A DNA stretch of 64,000 nucleotides from Brevibacillus_F sp035644815 (GCA_035644815.1 DASQNU010000285.1:1-64000); one strand, 5' to 3'; positions 8,184 to 17,470 are shown, counted from the stretch's first letter. Notes: generated from the sequence alone by a model not told the origin. Numbers and translations are program-made.

Positions 8184-8296
8184 TTACCTTCTCCCCCAGT
8201 TTGCTCACAAATTTGTGTATCATTTCTGATTATAAAGTGTAAATCTTAACACTTCAATCATATTCAGACAAATTTCTCCAATTTTCCTTTACATTT

Positions 8297-9001
8297 TCAA
8301 TCACGAAACAGTTCATCCAAGACTCTCTGTCGATTTTCAAGAAAACGCCTGGTCACGATATAGTGCATCGTCTCTTCGTATCGAATCTCTTGTATGGGCT
8401 GTTCATCAAAATTCAATATTTGGGCGTCGGGATATCCAAGCAGGATCGGAGAATGTGTGGCAATGATGAACTGCGCATCCTTCTCCAACTCCTTGATGAT
8501 CCGCAGCAACGCCAATTGCCTGGCAGGAGAGAGCGCCGCCTCTGGCTCATCCAAAAGGTAGATCGCCTTTTTCCCAAACCGGTGACGAAAGAGCGATAGA
8601 AAGGCTTCCCCGTGCGATTGTTCATGAAGGGACCGCCCGCCGTAATATCCCAGACTTGCTGGCATTGTATCCAGATGGGAGGCAAAGTGGTAAAAGGTTT
8701 CCGCCCTCAGGAAAAAACCATTGGTGATCTTGGGCATCCAGGAAAGCCGAATATGGTCGCCCAAGCTGGAATGGGAGGCGTCCACCTCATAAAGATTGTT
8801 TTTGCTGCCACCTGCCGTGTTAAAGTCACACTGATAGGCGATCGCTTCAAGAATCGTTGACTTCCCCGAGCCGTTTTCCCCTACAAAGAATGTCACGTTT
8901 GTTTTAAATTGGAGGGATTCCAAATTCTTAATTGCTGGAATGCTGAATGGATAGCGATCGGTTGCAGGTTTATCGATTATCTCAAGACTGTGCAGGAACA
9001 T
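8297..9001 (-). CDS. AAA/ABC-type ATPase (SMC-like, AAA_21)
   Basis: A 234-aa single-domain ATPase with Walker A GENGSGKST (about residues 42-50), a signature-like SHGEAF, Walker B AIYLLDEPEAALSP and the H-loop ATHSP. This layout matches stand-alone OLD/AAA_21-type proteins that act on DNA or RNA or serve in defence, rather than transporter ATPases: there is no membrane partner nearby. ATG 9001 follows GGGGATGATCAC. Role unknown. Confidence 0.85.
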   Translation of the reverse strand: MFLHSLEIIDKPATDRYPFSIPAIKNLESLQFKTNVTFFVGENGSGKSTILEAIAYQCDFNTAGGSKNNLYEVDASHSSLGDHIRLSWMPKITNGFFLRAETFYHFASHLDTMPASLGYYGGRSLHEQSHGEAFLSLFRHRFGKKAIYLLDEPEAALSPARQLALLRIIKELEKDAQFIIATHSPILLGYPDAQILNFDEQPIQEIRYEETMHYIVTRRFLENRQRVLDELFRD

Positions 9002-9235
9002 GTGATCATCCCCATGGTATGCCTTTTGTTGCTTCTACACAGTAAAACGTGAAGCTGCTATGAATGGTTACGGTTCTACAAAAAAGTAATGGATGGATGG
9101 TGCTACTTAACCTCTGGACTAACCCTAACCCTAGCTCTTCTCCAAGTACGCCTATATACTGGTAAAAATCCCATCGCAACTTATGAAATAAAAGAAATGC
9201 TTTAGAAAGTACATACGTTTTGAGGGGGAAAAGTT

Positions 9236-9722
9236 ATGTTAACGGAATGGCTTAGATCACAGAGGAGATTATCTGGGAGTCGAACTACATTATGAAAGCA
9301 AGATACAAAAGTATTACGCTGATGCAGGGTTTTGGGAAAGTAATTTTGGCAGAATGCTAATCACCGATAAGTCTGGCCGACTATTAGGAGCTATTACGTT
9401 CTTCAAAGGAGTTGGTGACAGCGAAGGATATGAAATAGGCTTCCAGATCTACAGAAAAGAAGATAGAGGGAAAGGTTATGCTTCGCAAGCGCTCAAGCTG
9501 TTTTATGCCTACCTATTTGAACTGAAACCAATCCAAAAACTCCAAGTCTGTACTGCAAAGGCAAATGCAGCAGCAAGAAGAATTGCTGAAAAATGTGGTT
9601 TTGTCTTTGAGGGGACTATGAGAAGAGCGTTCTTCGCAAAAGGGAAATACCATGATTTGGATTTCCTGTCCATGTTGAGAGATGCGTGTACTCCGGTTGC
9701 AAATATCTTGTCCACGGAATGA
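9236..9722 (+). pseudogene. GNAT acetyltransferase with 5' frameshift
   Basis: From 9243 to 9722 an open frame encodes a GNAT domain (YEIGFQIYRKEDRGKGYASQ carries the R-G-K-G-Y-A acetyl-CoA loop; AAARRIAEKCGFVFEGTMRR). Its only well-placed start is ATG 9236 after GAGGGGGAAAAGTT, in a different frame that stops after 19 codons. Removing one G at 9244/9245 would join them as MLTNGLDHRGDYLGVELHY. The internal ATG at 9354 has no RBS and would cut the fold. The 9003-9235 gap upstream holds no gene I can support. A sequencing error would restore the gene. Confidence 0.6.
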
Positions 9723-9881
9723 TTATTTCCAGATGACCGCAAACAAATGATACACTGCCATTAGAAAAGAATTAATGAAATTTGCCACTCATTGCGTCCT
9801 TCATATGGAAATACTTTTATATATCGTTCAGAAGATGGCTAATTGTATTGAGTTCAAAAATCCAGTTCAAATCAGAATAAG

Positions 9882-10586
9882 TTACAACTTCCAGACCCCA
9901 GTAAAAAAGAGGCGTAACCATATTTCGGTTAGCCCCTTTTCATATGTTTCTTCTCCTTCCCCCCCTAAAACCATCTTCTCTGCTTTTTTATCCTTTTTAA
10001 TTTCTGTATGTTCATTTATATATTCCGTCCAGGATTCAAGGATTATTCTTGGCTCCGCTTCAATAATGTCTTTTACTTTTTCATAGTCCCCTTTCTTGAA
10101 AGTACTAATAATCTCAATAAGGTCATTTCGATCAAGCAGTTTGACATGATTTATTCCCGCAAGAGTCTCACATGAACCTGTATAAAAAGATGAAGTTATG
10201 ACAATTGATTTTTTAGCTTTGTAATATCTCATAGAAGAATAGATTTCTTGTACGGCACCCAATCCTACAGGGTTTTCAACGGCATATCGTTTTGCCTGTA
10301 TAACATTTCGGATACCGAGTCGATCTAAAAACACTAGATCGGCACCGAAGTCTCCACTCCCAACCGTTTTATAAACTCCTTTATATCCTAAAGCCAGAAA
10401 CAAACGATAAAGATACATTTCAAATTCTGAGCCATCTTCCATTTTATCTATATCGTTGATATCGATGGATAGTGGATCGATTTCTCCTATATTTATTGGA
10501 GTGGTAGTTTTCGGCGATGGCTTTCTAAGAAGTATCATTATGATTATTAATGCTATGGCAATCATACTAATAAAAACGTATATCAT
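9882..10586 (-). CDS. membrane-anchored Mrr-like restriction endonuclease domain protein
   Basis: A 234-aa protein with an N-terminal membrane helix (residues about 2-20), then a PD-(D/E)xK nuclease fold of the Mrr_cat type: GDFGADLVF and IQAKRYAVENPVG supply the catalytic D and Q-x-K. Such proteins cleave modified or foreign DNA. The last 15 codons run through a terminator hairpin, which suggests the original stop was lost. ATG 10586 has GAAGGAGA upstream. A decayed HTH/nuclease-type gene lies directly upstream on the same strand. Confidence 0.75.
   Translation of the reverse strand: MIYVFISMIAIALIIIMILLRKPSPKTTTPINIGEIDPLSIDINDIDKMEDGSEFEMYLYRLFLALGYKGVYKTVGSGDFGADLVFLDRLGIRNVIQAKRYAVENPVGLGAVQEIYSSMRYYKAKKSIVITSSFYTGSCETLAGINHVKLLDRNDLIEIISTFKKGDYEKVKDIIEAEPRIILESWTEYINEHTEIKKDKKAEKMVLGGEGEETYEKGLTEIWLRLFFTGVWKL
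9903..9935 (-). terminator. terminator lying inside the 3' end of the Mrr-like gene
   Basis: On the minus strand GGGCTAACC pairs with GGTTACGCC and is followed by TCTTTTTT. It is encoded within the last codons of the 9882-10586 frame; in another frame a TAA sits in the first arm, consistent with a recent shift at the gene end. Confidence 0.6.
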
Positions 10587-10618
10587 TTATATTCTCCTTC
10601 GATATATTGTTAACAAAT

Positions 10619-11184
10619 TTAATAGGATTGAATTCCAAATTTGAGTAATTTCTTAGGAAACAGATCATCTAAGTTTTGGATGTCTGTCTCCGTTAGCTCA
10701 ATTAGATTGAATCCATATTTCCGATATATTTCTAGTTTTGATTTTTTCCTCTCCGTATACTTAGCATCATTTTCCAGTCCTCTAATTGCTTTCCACCGAT
10801 ACTTTCCCCTAATTTAGTTAATATCCACCCTTTTCTGTCCCTCTCTAGCCATCCTAGCTCGGAGAGAATCGGATTAATACGCAACTTGGATACCTTAAGA
10901 ATTTGACTTAATACTGTTGCGTTCACATATTTCGTATCTGATGTCTTAGTGTCTTTTATAGACTCAATCTCACCGATTATTGTCTCTGGCCAAACTACCC
11001 AAGTTCCTCGTATGGAATCGGATCTAAATTGCCCACCTTTCTCTTTTCCCGCATTTGTCAGCGTCCAGGTATTTTCCGCTCTTTCCATCCATCCAATCTC
11101 CTTCATGTATGTGAAGAGATCACTAGTGGAAACATTCATCAATTTGGAGAGCGCTGTTGTAGAAATATATTTCCGGTTACTCAT
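10619..11184 (-). pseudogene. frameshifted HTH-repeat protein with nuclease-like tail
   Basis: The first frame (11184 to 10732) gives two similar winged-helix-like repeats (YISTTALSKLMNVS..GW and YVNATVLSQILKVS..GW). It loses meaning after LGESIGG. A second frame picks up from about 10805 with KYRWKAIRGLENDAKYTERK and continues to TAA at 10619-10621 with GFNLIELTETDIQNLDD and LLKFGI, the kind of tail seen in small endonuclease-like proteins. A single-base shift near 10801-10815 would join them. ATG 11184 has AGGAGG. Likely inactive, or a sequencing error. Confidence 0.6.
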
Positions 11185-11296
11185 CTTTTCCTCCTGTGAT
11201 GCGATACCATTTTAGTATTTTTCGATCTTGATTTTATACAAATTAGTGCAAATTACCTTACTTCACCAAAAACTTTCTAATACCTCTAAAAAGCAC

Positions 11297-11326
11297 AAAA
11301 AAAGAAACCTGCTATTTGCTGGTTTC
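11297..11326 (-). terminator. rho-independent terminator
   Basis: On the minus strand GAAACCAGC...GCAGGTTTC is followed by TTTTTTTG. It ends the acetyltransferase transcript from 11853. Confidence 0.8.
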
Positions 11327-11403
11327 AATAGATTAGCTAAGTCTTATTATCTTGTTTTCGATCAGTTTCGTTGGCATTGAAAACGTACACCGTTCGACCT
11401 TCA

Positions 11404-11853
11404 TTATATTTTCTTCAACAATCGCTTTTTAAAGCCTCGTTGGTCGGTTGAATAACCAAGTGCCTCGTAAAATTGATGGGAAGGTTCACGCTTGCTTTCA
11501 GATACGAGAATGACATAATTACACTGGTTCTTTTGACCAAAGTCTTCAAGCTCTTGCATCAGCAACCTTCCAACTCCCCTCCCCTGATATTGCGGTAAAA
11601 CAACTACGTTCTCTATCAACATAAAGGGATTACACTCCCCAACCAAGTCGTAACATATAATTCCCATTGCAGTACCAACTACTTTATCCTCATCACAGGC
11701 AACAGCTACGTAATAATTCGGATGATTCGATATTACTTCAATTTGCTTTCTCATAGCTGCTAGATTTGATTCCTTGCCAATAAAATCCATGAACAATTCC
11801 GACAGTTCAGCTGCATCATTACACTCAACTTTTCTTACCGTAATCTCCTTCAT
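11404..11853 (-). CDS. GNAT-family N-acetyltransferase
   Basis: A 149-aa acetyltransferase. VVLPQYQGRGVGRLLMQEL is a full acetyl-CoA-binding motif A (Q-G-R-G-V-G) and SHQFYEALGYSTDQRGFKK is the usual C-terminal strand-helix. Start set at ATG 11853 because GGGAGGTG is 6-7 nt upstream; the frame also opens at a GTG inside that RBS. It is a monocistronic unit with its own terminator. Substrate unknown. Confidence 0.85.
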   Translation of the reverse strand: MKEITVRKVECNDAAELSELFMDFIGKESNLAAMRKQIEVISNHPNYYVAVACDEDKVVGTAMGIICYDLVGECNPFMLIENVVVLPQYQGRGVGRLLMQELEDFGQKNQCNYVILVSESKREPSHQFYEALGYSTDQRGFKKRLLKKI

Positions 11854-11971
11854 ACTGAGCACCTCCCGTGATAAGAAATATAGTACTACATTTCGAAGTG
11901 GTTTTTGCGATATTTTCCCAACAAAGGAGTTCCCTCATTTGCACACCTCATTTTTGGGAGATCACCAAAAG

Positions 11972-12005
11972 AAAGGGGCCCGGACTGAATATCCGAACCC
12001 CCTTT
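11972..12005 (-). terminator. hairpin terminator of the DJ-1 gene
   Basis: AAAGGGGGTTCGGAT...TCCGGGCCCCTTTC on the minus strand forms a GC-rich stem just past the stop at 12021, ending in CCCCTTTCTTTTGG. Confidence 0.7.
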
Positions 12006-12020
12006 CATACAAATAATTAA

Positions 12021-12539
12021 TTAACGCAAAGCATTAACGAGGCTTTTCCCAAACTCGACCGCACCGCTTGGGCCATCGCCTGTAATGATATCGCTGTGTG
12101 CGACAACATGCTGTTCCACATATTTGACATCATTTGCTGCCAATTCATTCTTCTGGATATCGATCGGATAGCACGTTGCTTCCCTTCCAGACAGTAATCC
12201 CGTTTTAGCAACAGCAACAGCACCTGCACAAATACCCGATACAAGCACTTTGTCTTGGTGGCCTTTTTTCAAGAAAGCTTGTAATTCTTGATTTGGCCAT
12301 AGATGATCATTTGTGCCAGAACCGCCAATGACAGAGATCACATCAAAATCAGCAGATGAAAGGTCCGAAAAGATCGCTGTTGAGGTTGCTTTCCCTTCAT
12401 AGTCACCTGTGATTTCACCCGTAACTGTGCTTGCGATGGTAACTTCGATTCCTGCGGATTCCAACTGTTCTTTCGGATGGAATAACTCGTCTTCATTAAA
12501 GCGTTCTGGTGGTATAATGAGAAGTGCTTTTTTACTCAT
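12021..12539 (-). CDS. DJ-1/PfpI-family protein
   Basis: A 172-aa flavodoxin-like fold of the DJ-1/PfpI superfamily. The nucleophile elbow reads VSGICAGAVAVA with the reactive Cys, and EVTIAS and VIGGSGTNDHLW are conserved loops. Members are glyoxalases, deglycases or chaperones in the cytoplasm. Start is ATG 12539 (GGAGGGAACATATACA upstream); the longer frame to 12713 overlaps the divergent regulator and is rejected. Control by the divergent HxlR-type regulator is inferred. Confidence 0.88.
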   Translation of the reverse strand: MSKKALLIIPPERFNEDELFHPKEQLESAGIEVTIASTVTGEITGDYEGKATSTAIFSDLSSADFDVISVIGGSGTNDHLWPNQELQAFLKKGHQDKVLVSGICAGAVAVAKTGLLSGREATCYPIDIQKNELAANDVKYVEQHVVAHSDIITGDGPSGAVEFGKSLVNALR

Positions 12540-12591
12540 TGTATATGTTCCTCCCTTACATTCGAACCGATTTGCCGGTAAGGCTGTTTTT

Positions 12592-12620
12592 ATTGTAAGG
12601 CTTTTGTTGCGATCCGTTAA
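12592..12620 (-). promoter_or_regulatory. promoter of the DJ-1 gene
   Basis: On the minus strand TTAACG (12615-12620) and TACAAT (12592-12597) are separated by 17 bp, 53 nt from the DJ-1 start. Sigma-A type. Confidence 0.55.
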
Positions 12621-12641
12621 GAATGCACTTTTTTGTTCGCA

Positions 12642-12659
12642 GGTTACAAAAAGGTAACC
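12642..12659. promoter_or_regulatory. candidate HxlR operator
   Basis: GGTTAC-AAAAA-G-GTAACC is an inverted repeat between the divergent DJ-1 and HxlR genes, 21 bp upstream of the DJ-1 -35 box and just ahead of the HxlR start. Dyads spaced like this are typical HxlR/DUF24 sites. Confidence 0.5.
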
Positions 12660-12681
12660 ACGTAAGAGGAAGGAGATGATC

Positions 12682-13068
12682 GTGGTGTCAGAATCGTTAC
12701 GAGAAGAAATCAAGCAAAAAATCCTAAATGGTGATTATCATTGCGAAAAAGAGCTTACCTTATCGATCATCAGCGGAAAATGGAAAGTTGTGATTTTGTG
12801 GCACCTAGGTTTCGAAGGACCTCACCGATTTAGTGATCTGCAAAAGCTTTTTCCGAAAATCTCGCATAAAATCCTAACCAATCAGTTGCGCGAACTGATG
12901 GAAGATGGGATTGTGCACAGGGTCGTTTACCCTGATACACCTCCCAAGGTCGAATACTCGATCACTGAACTGGGGATGACATTGCTGCCCATTGTACAAA
13001 TGATGTATGAATGGGGAAAAAAGCGGATCGAAGAGTTCAAAAAGGAAATGAATGCGTCACAGTCATAA
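12682..13068 (+). CDS. HxlR-family (DUF24) transcriptional regulator
   Basis: A 128-aa winged-helix regulator. CEKELTLSIISGKWKVVILW is the diagnostic N-terminus with the redox-sensing Cys, followed by RFSDLQKLFPKISHKILTNQ (HTH) and VYPDTPPKVEYSITELG (wing). The frame opens at ATG 12676, but AGGAAGGAG abuts that codon, so GTG 12682 (6-nt spacing) is preferred. It is divergent from the DJ-1 gene, suggesting control of carbonyl or quinone stress. Confidence 0.88.
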   Translation: MVSESLREEIKQKILNGDYHCEKELTLSIISGKWKVVILWHLGFEGPHRFSDLQKLFPKISHKILTNQLRELMEDGIVHRVVYPDTPPKVEYSITELGMTLLPIVQMMYEWGKKRIEEFKKEMNASQS

Positions 13069-13116
13069 AGGTAGCTTGAAAAAGGAATTTAACATGTATA
13101 ACCGAATAGGTAATTT

Positions 13117-16100
13117 ATGCTAATGAAAAAGAAGACATTCCTAATCGTTTTCCTATTTTTAATCGCCATTACTGGCATACGGCTTTCCGTGCTCAGTATG
13201 CAAAAACCAGTCGACCAACCCTACGCCGTAAATGGAAAGCTGGACCTGCAAGGTTTTTCGATTCCCGAAAAAGGCGTGTTGAGGCTGAATGGGGAGTGGG
13301 AGTTCTTTCCTTCTCAGCTAGTCAGAACGGGGATGGACGCAATGACCTCCAAAGCTGAAAAAACGTATATTCAGGTTCCTGGTCCATGGGAGGGAGAATT
13401 TCCAGGAAATCACGATCAGACATTTCTCTATGGAACCTATCGATTGCAAATCATCCTCGATAAAACCCTAGAGCAGACATTGCAATTGAAAATAAGTGAA
13501 ATACGGACGGCTTCAGCTGTGTATGTCAACGGCCATCTATTAGGGAGTTCTGGACAACCATCCGAACAAGAAGCACGTCATCAGGCCAAGAATGTACCCT
13601 ACTCCATTCTTATTCAGCCCGACAGCAAAGTCATCGAAGTGATGATTCAGGTGTCCAATCAAGCAGGCGAGGGTGGTATTACTCAACCTATTTATTTTGG
13701 ATCGCTGGAAGCAGTCAATCAATACTCCCTGCTTTCGATGGGCCTACAGCTTTTGTTAAGTATTGTTTTAATCGTACATGCCGCCTATGCCGTCATGCTC
13801 TATTTCCTGGGAGCAGCGAATAAAAGCTTACTGTTTTTTTCACTGTTGATCCTCAGTGCGATTGTCAGTGTCCTGATTGTCGATGACAAATTGCTGCTGA
13901 TTTGGTTCGATTTTCCCTATGAGATTACGGTGAAGATCGCGATTTTATCCTATATTGGGGTCGCATCATTTTTACCGCCGTTTCTTTATTATCTCTTTCC
14001 CGAATACGGAAACAAAAAGGTGATCAGGTGGTTCGGAGTCCTTTGCCTGGTGTATGGCGCTTTCGTCATTCTCGCACCGTCCGCATACGCGGCTCGTCTC
14101 GCTCTTAAATTTCTCGGGTTGTTCTTGCTGGGTTCCATCATCATCTCAGGCTATATTCTGCAGTCGGCTTTCAGGATGGAAAAAGACATCATTTATTTGC
14201 TCCTGGCCTGTACCAGTCTGGCAGTTAACATCATCTGGACCAGTCTTGAAAAGAGAATAGGCTTTGAATTGATGCACTACCCGTTTGATTTGATCATAGC
14301 CATTTTCTGTTTTGCCGCGTTCTGGTTCAAACGCTTTTTTCGCGCGAACACACAGGCAACCCAGCTCGCCGAAAAACTTCAGCTCGCCGATAAGCAAAAG
14401 GATGATTTTCTGGTCAATACATCGCATGAGCTACGGAACCCGCTACACGGCATTATCAATATTACACAGAGCGTATTAGACGATAGATCCAACCCGGTAA
14501 CGGAAGAGCATCGAAACAGACTAGAGATCCAGATTGCCGTAGCGAAAAGAATGGCCCTCATGCTGGATGATCTATTGGATGTCACACGACTGAAGGAAAA
14601 AACGGTTCGTCTGCAAGTCAGAAGCATCCGACTGCAGTCCGTGGTTACCGGGATCCTGGAAATGCTCAGATTCATGCTTGACGGCAAACCGCTTCAATTA
14701 CATATTGACATTGCTGAAAACTTCCCCACCGTCAAAGCAGATGAGAACAGACTGATCCAAATCCTATTCAATTTGCTGCATAATGCGATCAAATTTACGG
14801 ACAAAGGACATATCACGATCCGGGCCACGATCGAAAATGAAATGGCCCATATCCAAGTAGCGGATACGGGCATTGGTATGGATGAAGAAACCCAGCAGCG
14901 GATCTTTTTCCCTTACGAACAAGGCCATTCCGAAATGACAAAGGCTGTCGGAGGATTTGGGCTCGGGCTTAGCATCTGCAAGCAGTTGGTCGAGCTTCAC
15001 GGCGGATCGATCAGCGTGACGTCTGCACCCGGTAAAGGAACTGTTTTCAGCTTTACCTTGCCTCTATCCGAAGAAGACTCACTTCAACCTGAAGCAGAAC
15101 TGTTCACTGCTCGTAGCAGTTATGATGAATCCGCCGCAGCGGTATCCTTGGTATCCGACGATATGATGGCTGCAAACTCCGTCGTTTCGACGAACAAACC
15201 GTCCCTATTACTTGTGGATGATGATTCACTAAACCTGAAAATTTTGGCCGATATTCTAGGTACCGTCCAATACAACATTTCGACCGCTACCAGCGCTTCG
15301 GAAGCATTAATAAAGCTAGAGTCAGGCCGCTATGACCTGATTGTCTCGGACGTGATGATGCCTCATATATCGGGCTATGAATTAACCCGCATGATTCGGG
15401 AGCGATATACCATCGCTGAACTACCGATCGTGCTGCTGACTGCCCGCAATCGTCCTGAAGATATTTTTGTAGGATTTCAATCCGGTGCCAATGACTATGT
15501 GACCAAGCCGGTGGATTCCTTGGAATTAAGATCACGTGTACATGCCTTAACCGCTCTGAAGCTCTCTATTGAAGAACGGCTTCGTATAGAAGCTGCGTTC
15601 CTGCAAGCTCAGATACAGCCGCATTTTCTCTTTAATACGTTAAATTCGATCGCCTCTCTCGGAACGATAGATACTTCAAGGATGCTGGCATTGCTTGTGG
15701 AATTCAGCAATTATTTGCGAATCAGTTTCGACTTTCAAAATTCCGAGCGTGAGATTCCGCTTGAGCGTGAGTTAACGCTTGTACGATCGTATCTGTACAT
15801 TGAGAAAGAGAGATACGGAGAACGTATCGAGATACTCTGGAAACTTGACCCACGTATCTCCGTTCAAGTACCCCCTCTTTCCATACAGACCTTAGTGGAA
15901 AATGCCTTACACCACGGAATCCTCAAACGTACGAAAGGCGGAACGATTGAAATTCGGATAACCGACAATGGGGATTCGATCGAAGTATGTATTCGCGACA
16001 ATGGTGTAGGGATGAGTGAGGACATACAAAAGCATGTGTTGGAAAAGCAAGCAAGTTCAGATGTCCCCAGAGGAATTGGTTTACGCAATACGGACCGACG

Positions 16101-16191
16101 CCTTAAGCAGCTCTATAGCACAGGATTACGACTTGAAAGTGTCCTTGATCAAGGCACTACGGTAGCCTTTCGTATCCCCAAAAAGGAATGA
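13117..16191 (+). CDS. hybrid sensor kinase with two kinase cores (7TMR-DISM)
   Basis: A 1024-aa membrane protein. In order: N-terminal membrane anchor, extracellular jelly-roll-like domain (residues about 40-200, GEWEFFPSQL..YGTYRL), seven membrane helices (about 207-405), HisKA with NTSHELRNPLHG, HATPase (N-box LFNLLHNAIKFTDKG, DTGIGM, GGFGLGLSIC), REC (LLLVDDDSLN, DVMMPH, K in TKPVD), then a LytS-type His_kinase (QIQPHFLFNTLNS) with a second ATPase (TLVENALHHG, DNGVGM). Carrying both kinase types is unusual. The start has a weak RBS; ATG 13123 is an alternative. The likely partner is the convergent regulator at 16201. Confidence 0.9.
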   Translation: MLMKKKTFLIVFLFLIAITGIRLSVLSMQKPVDQPYAVNGKLDLQGFSIPEKGVLRLNGEWEFFPSQLVRTGMDAMTSKAEKTYIQVPGPWEGEFPGNHDQTFLYGTYRLQIILDKTLEQTLQLKISEIRTASAVYVNGHLLGSSGQPSEQEARHQAKNVPYSILIQPDSKVIEVMIQVSNQAGEGGITQPIYFGSLEAVNQYSLLSMGLQLLLSIVLIVHAAYAVMLYFLGAANKSLLFFSLLILSAIVSVLIVDDKLLLIWFDFPYEITVKIAILSYIGVASFLPPFLYYLFPEYGNKKVIRWFGVLCLVYGAFVILAPSAYAARLALKFLGLFLLGSIIISGYILQSAFRMEKDIIYLLLACTSLAVNIIWTSLEKRIGFELMHYPFDLIIAIFCFAAFWFKRFFRANTQATQLAEKLQLADKQKDDFLVNTSHELRNPLHGIINITQSVLDDRSNPVTEEHRNRLEIQIAVAKRMALMLDDLLDVTRLKEKTVRLQVRSIRLQSVVTGILEMLRFMLDGKPLQLHIDIAENFPTVKADENRLIQILFNLLHNAIKFTDKGHITIRATIENEMAHIQVADTGIGMDEETQQRIFFPYEQGHSEMTKAVGGFGLGLSICKQLVELHGGSISVTSAPGKGTVFSFTLPLSEEDSLQPEAELFTARSSYDESAAAVSLVSDDMMAANSVVSTNKPSLLLVDDDSLNLKILADILGTVQYNISTATSASEALIKLESGRYDLIVSDVMMPHISGYELTRMIRERYTIAELPIVLLTARNRPEDIFVGFQSGANDYVTKPVDSLELRSRVHALTALKLSIEERLRIEAAFLQAQIQPHFLFNTLNSIASLGTIDTSRMLALLVEFSNYLRISFDFQNSEREIPLERELTLVRSYLYIEKERYGERIEILWKLDPRISVQVPPLSIQTLVENALHHGILKRTKGGTIEIRITDNGDSIEVCIRDNGVGMSEDIQKHVLEKQASSDVPRGIGLRNTDRRLKQLYSTGLRLESVLDQGTTVAFRIPKKE

Positions 16192-16212
16192 GCCCATCGC
16201 TCATTCCTTTTT
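16181..16212. terminator. bidirectional terminator between convergent genes
   Basis: AAAAAGGAATGAG pairs with CTCATTCCTTTTT around CCCATCG. It overlaps the last codons of both the kinase (to 16191) and the response regulator (from 16201). Confidence 0.85.
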
Positions 16213-17334
16213 CTCTTGCTTCCACTTGAGATACCAATCGGTTATATGTTGACTCGGTTGCTCATCCAATTCTTTCTCCAAAACGGTCACCAATAATTGA
16301 TATTGACGATGAACACACTGGTTATTCTTCAGGATGGCATATCGTTTCATCAGCTCAAAATGTGCCTCTTCTGCTTGCGGATATCGATTGCATACTTCCA
16401 GATACTTACCGATCGCCTTCTCTTCTTGACCGCTCTCTAAGTAAAAATTTGCGATTTGAAAAGAAGTGCACTGCCAAAGCACCTTAAGGCGTTGGCGTTC
16501 ACTTTCCACCCACCAGTATTCATGTTCCTGCAGGTAATCCCCCGTATATGCTGCCATGAGCTTTTCATACTCATCAATCGTCCTATCGGTAAGAGGCGGT
16601 AGCGCGCGCAAATGTTTTTCCCATTCATCCACATCGACCTGAACATTTTCCAGAGACAGAATATATCCATCCATGACATTCTCCAGCTTTATATGAGCTT
16701 CAAAGCTTTGCAGGTTTTTTCGGATATGATAGACCGCCGTGTACAATTGAGAATACGTCCGGCTCGTATCGGTATCCGGCCAGAGTAAATCAACCATTAC
16801 GGATTTACGGACAAGTTGACCGCGATGTTGGAGTAAATATAGGAACAGTTCTTGGGCACTGCTTGTTCTCCACCGAATAATTGTAGAATGCTGGTCTTCC
16901 GATTCAATGGATAATTGTCGGAACATATTTATCTGCAACGGTTGAATCAGTGATACATCTTCAACCGTCTCTCCAAGCACACGATCCTTTATGCGCTGCC
17001 ATGTTTTCAATAATCGTTCTGTTCCGATTGGTTTTAAGAGGTAATCAAGTGCATTCAGTTCAAAAGCTTGTATCGCGTAATCGTCATAAGCCGTCACAAA
17101 AATAATGTGCAGCTTCGGCTTTTTTTCCAAAATTTGTTCAGCTAGTTCTATTCCGTTTATTTCCGGCAAATGAATATCCAGAAATACTGCATCCACTTCT
17201 TGCTGAAGGATCGCCTCTTTTCCTTCGAAGGGATCCATGTACTTCCCCACAATCTGCACATTCCCCATTTTTTGAAGGAGTTGTTCTAGAAAATTCAAAG
17301 AAAGATATTCATCGTCAATTAGAATGATTTTCAT
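16201..17334 (-). CDS. response regulator with SARP/BTAD-like output
   Basis: A 377-aa cytoplasmic regulator. The REC domain (IILIDDEYLSLNFLEQLL; phospho-Asp in AVFLDIHLPEINGIEL; Thr in VTAYDD; Lys in LLKPIG) is followed by a winged-helix trans-reg domain (about 145-230, including LLWPDTDTSRTYSQLYTAVY) and a TPR-rich bacterial transcriptional activation domain. ATG 17334 has AAGGAG upstream. Convergent with the double kinase and probably its partner. A B. subtilis orthologue is not recognised. Confidence 0.87.
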   Translation of the reverse strand: MKIILIDDEYLSLNFLEQLLQKMGNVQIVGKYMDPFEGKEAILQQEVDAVFLDIHLPEINGIELAEQILEKKPKLHIIFVTAYDDYAIQAFELNALDYLLKPIGTERLLKTWQRIKDRVLGETVEDVSLIQPLQINMFRQLSIESEDQHSTIIRWRTSSAQELFLYLLQHRGQLVRKSVMVDLLWPDTDTSRTYSQLYTAVYHIRKNLQSFEAHIKLENVMDGYILSLENVQVDVDEWEKHLRALPPLTDRTIDEYEKLMAAYTGDYLQEHEYWWVESERQRLKVLWQCTSFQIANFYLESGQEEKAIGKYLEVCNRYPQAEEAHFELMKRYAILKNNQCVHRQYQLLVTVLEKELDEQPSQHITDWYLKWKQEKKE

Positions 17335-17443
17335 TGAAAAGCTCCTTATAGGTTCCCAATATATATATCTATATTAAAATATAGTAGAAAAATCATATTT
17401 GTGTAAGGATTTTCCACAACTTCTCTTCCTTTTTCCATAAAAA

Positions 17444-17470
17444 AGCGGTTTCCCGTAATGGAAAACCGCT
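17444..17470 (-). terminator. terminator of the yda operon
   Basis: On the minus strand AGCGGTTTTCC...GGAAACCGCT is followed by TTTTTTATGG. It lies about 80 nt past the stop of ydaN and closes the operon starting near 25145. Confidence 0.8.

Noticed and set aside
9113..9134. Telomere-like CTAACCCTAACCCTAG
   Set aside because: Only two and a half copies in an ordinary intergenic gap; no hairpin or chromosome end context.
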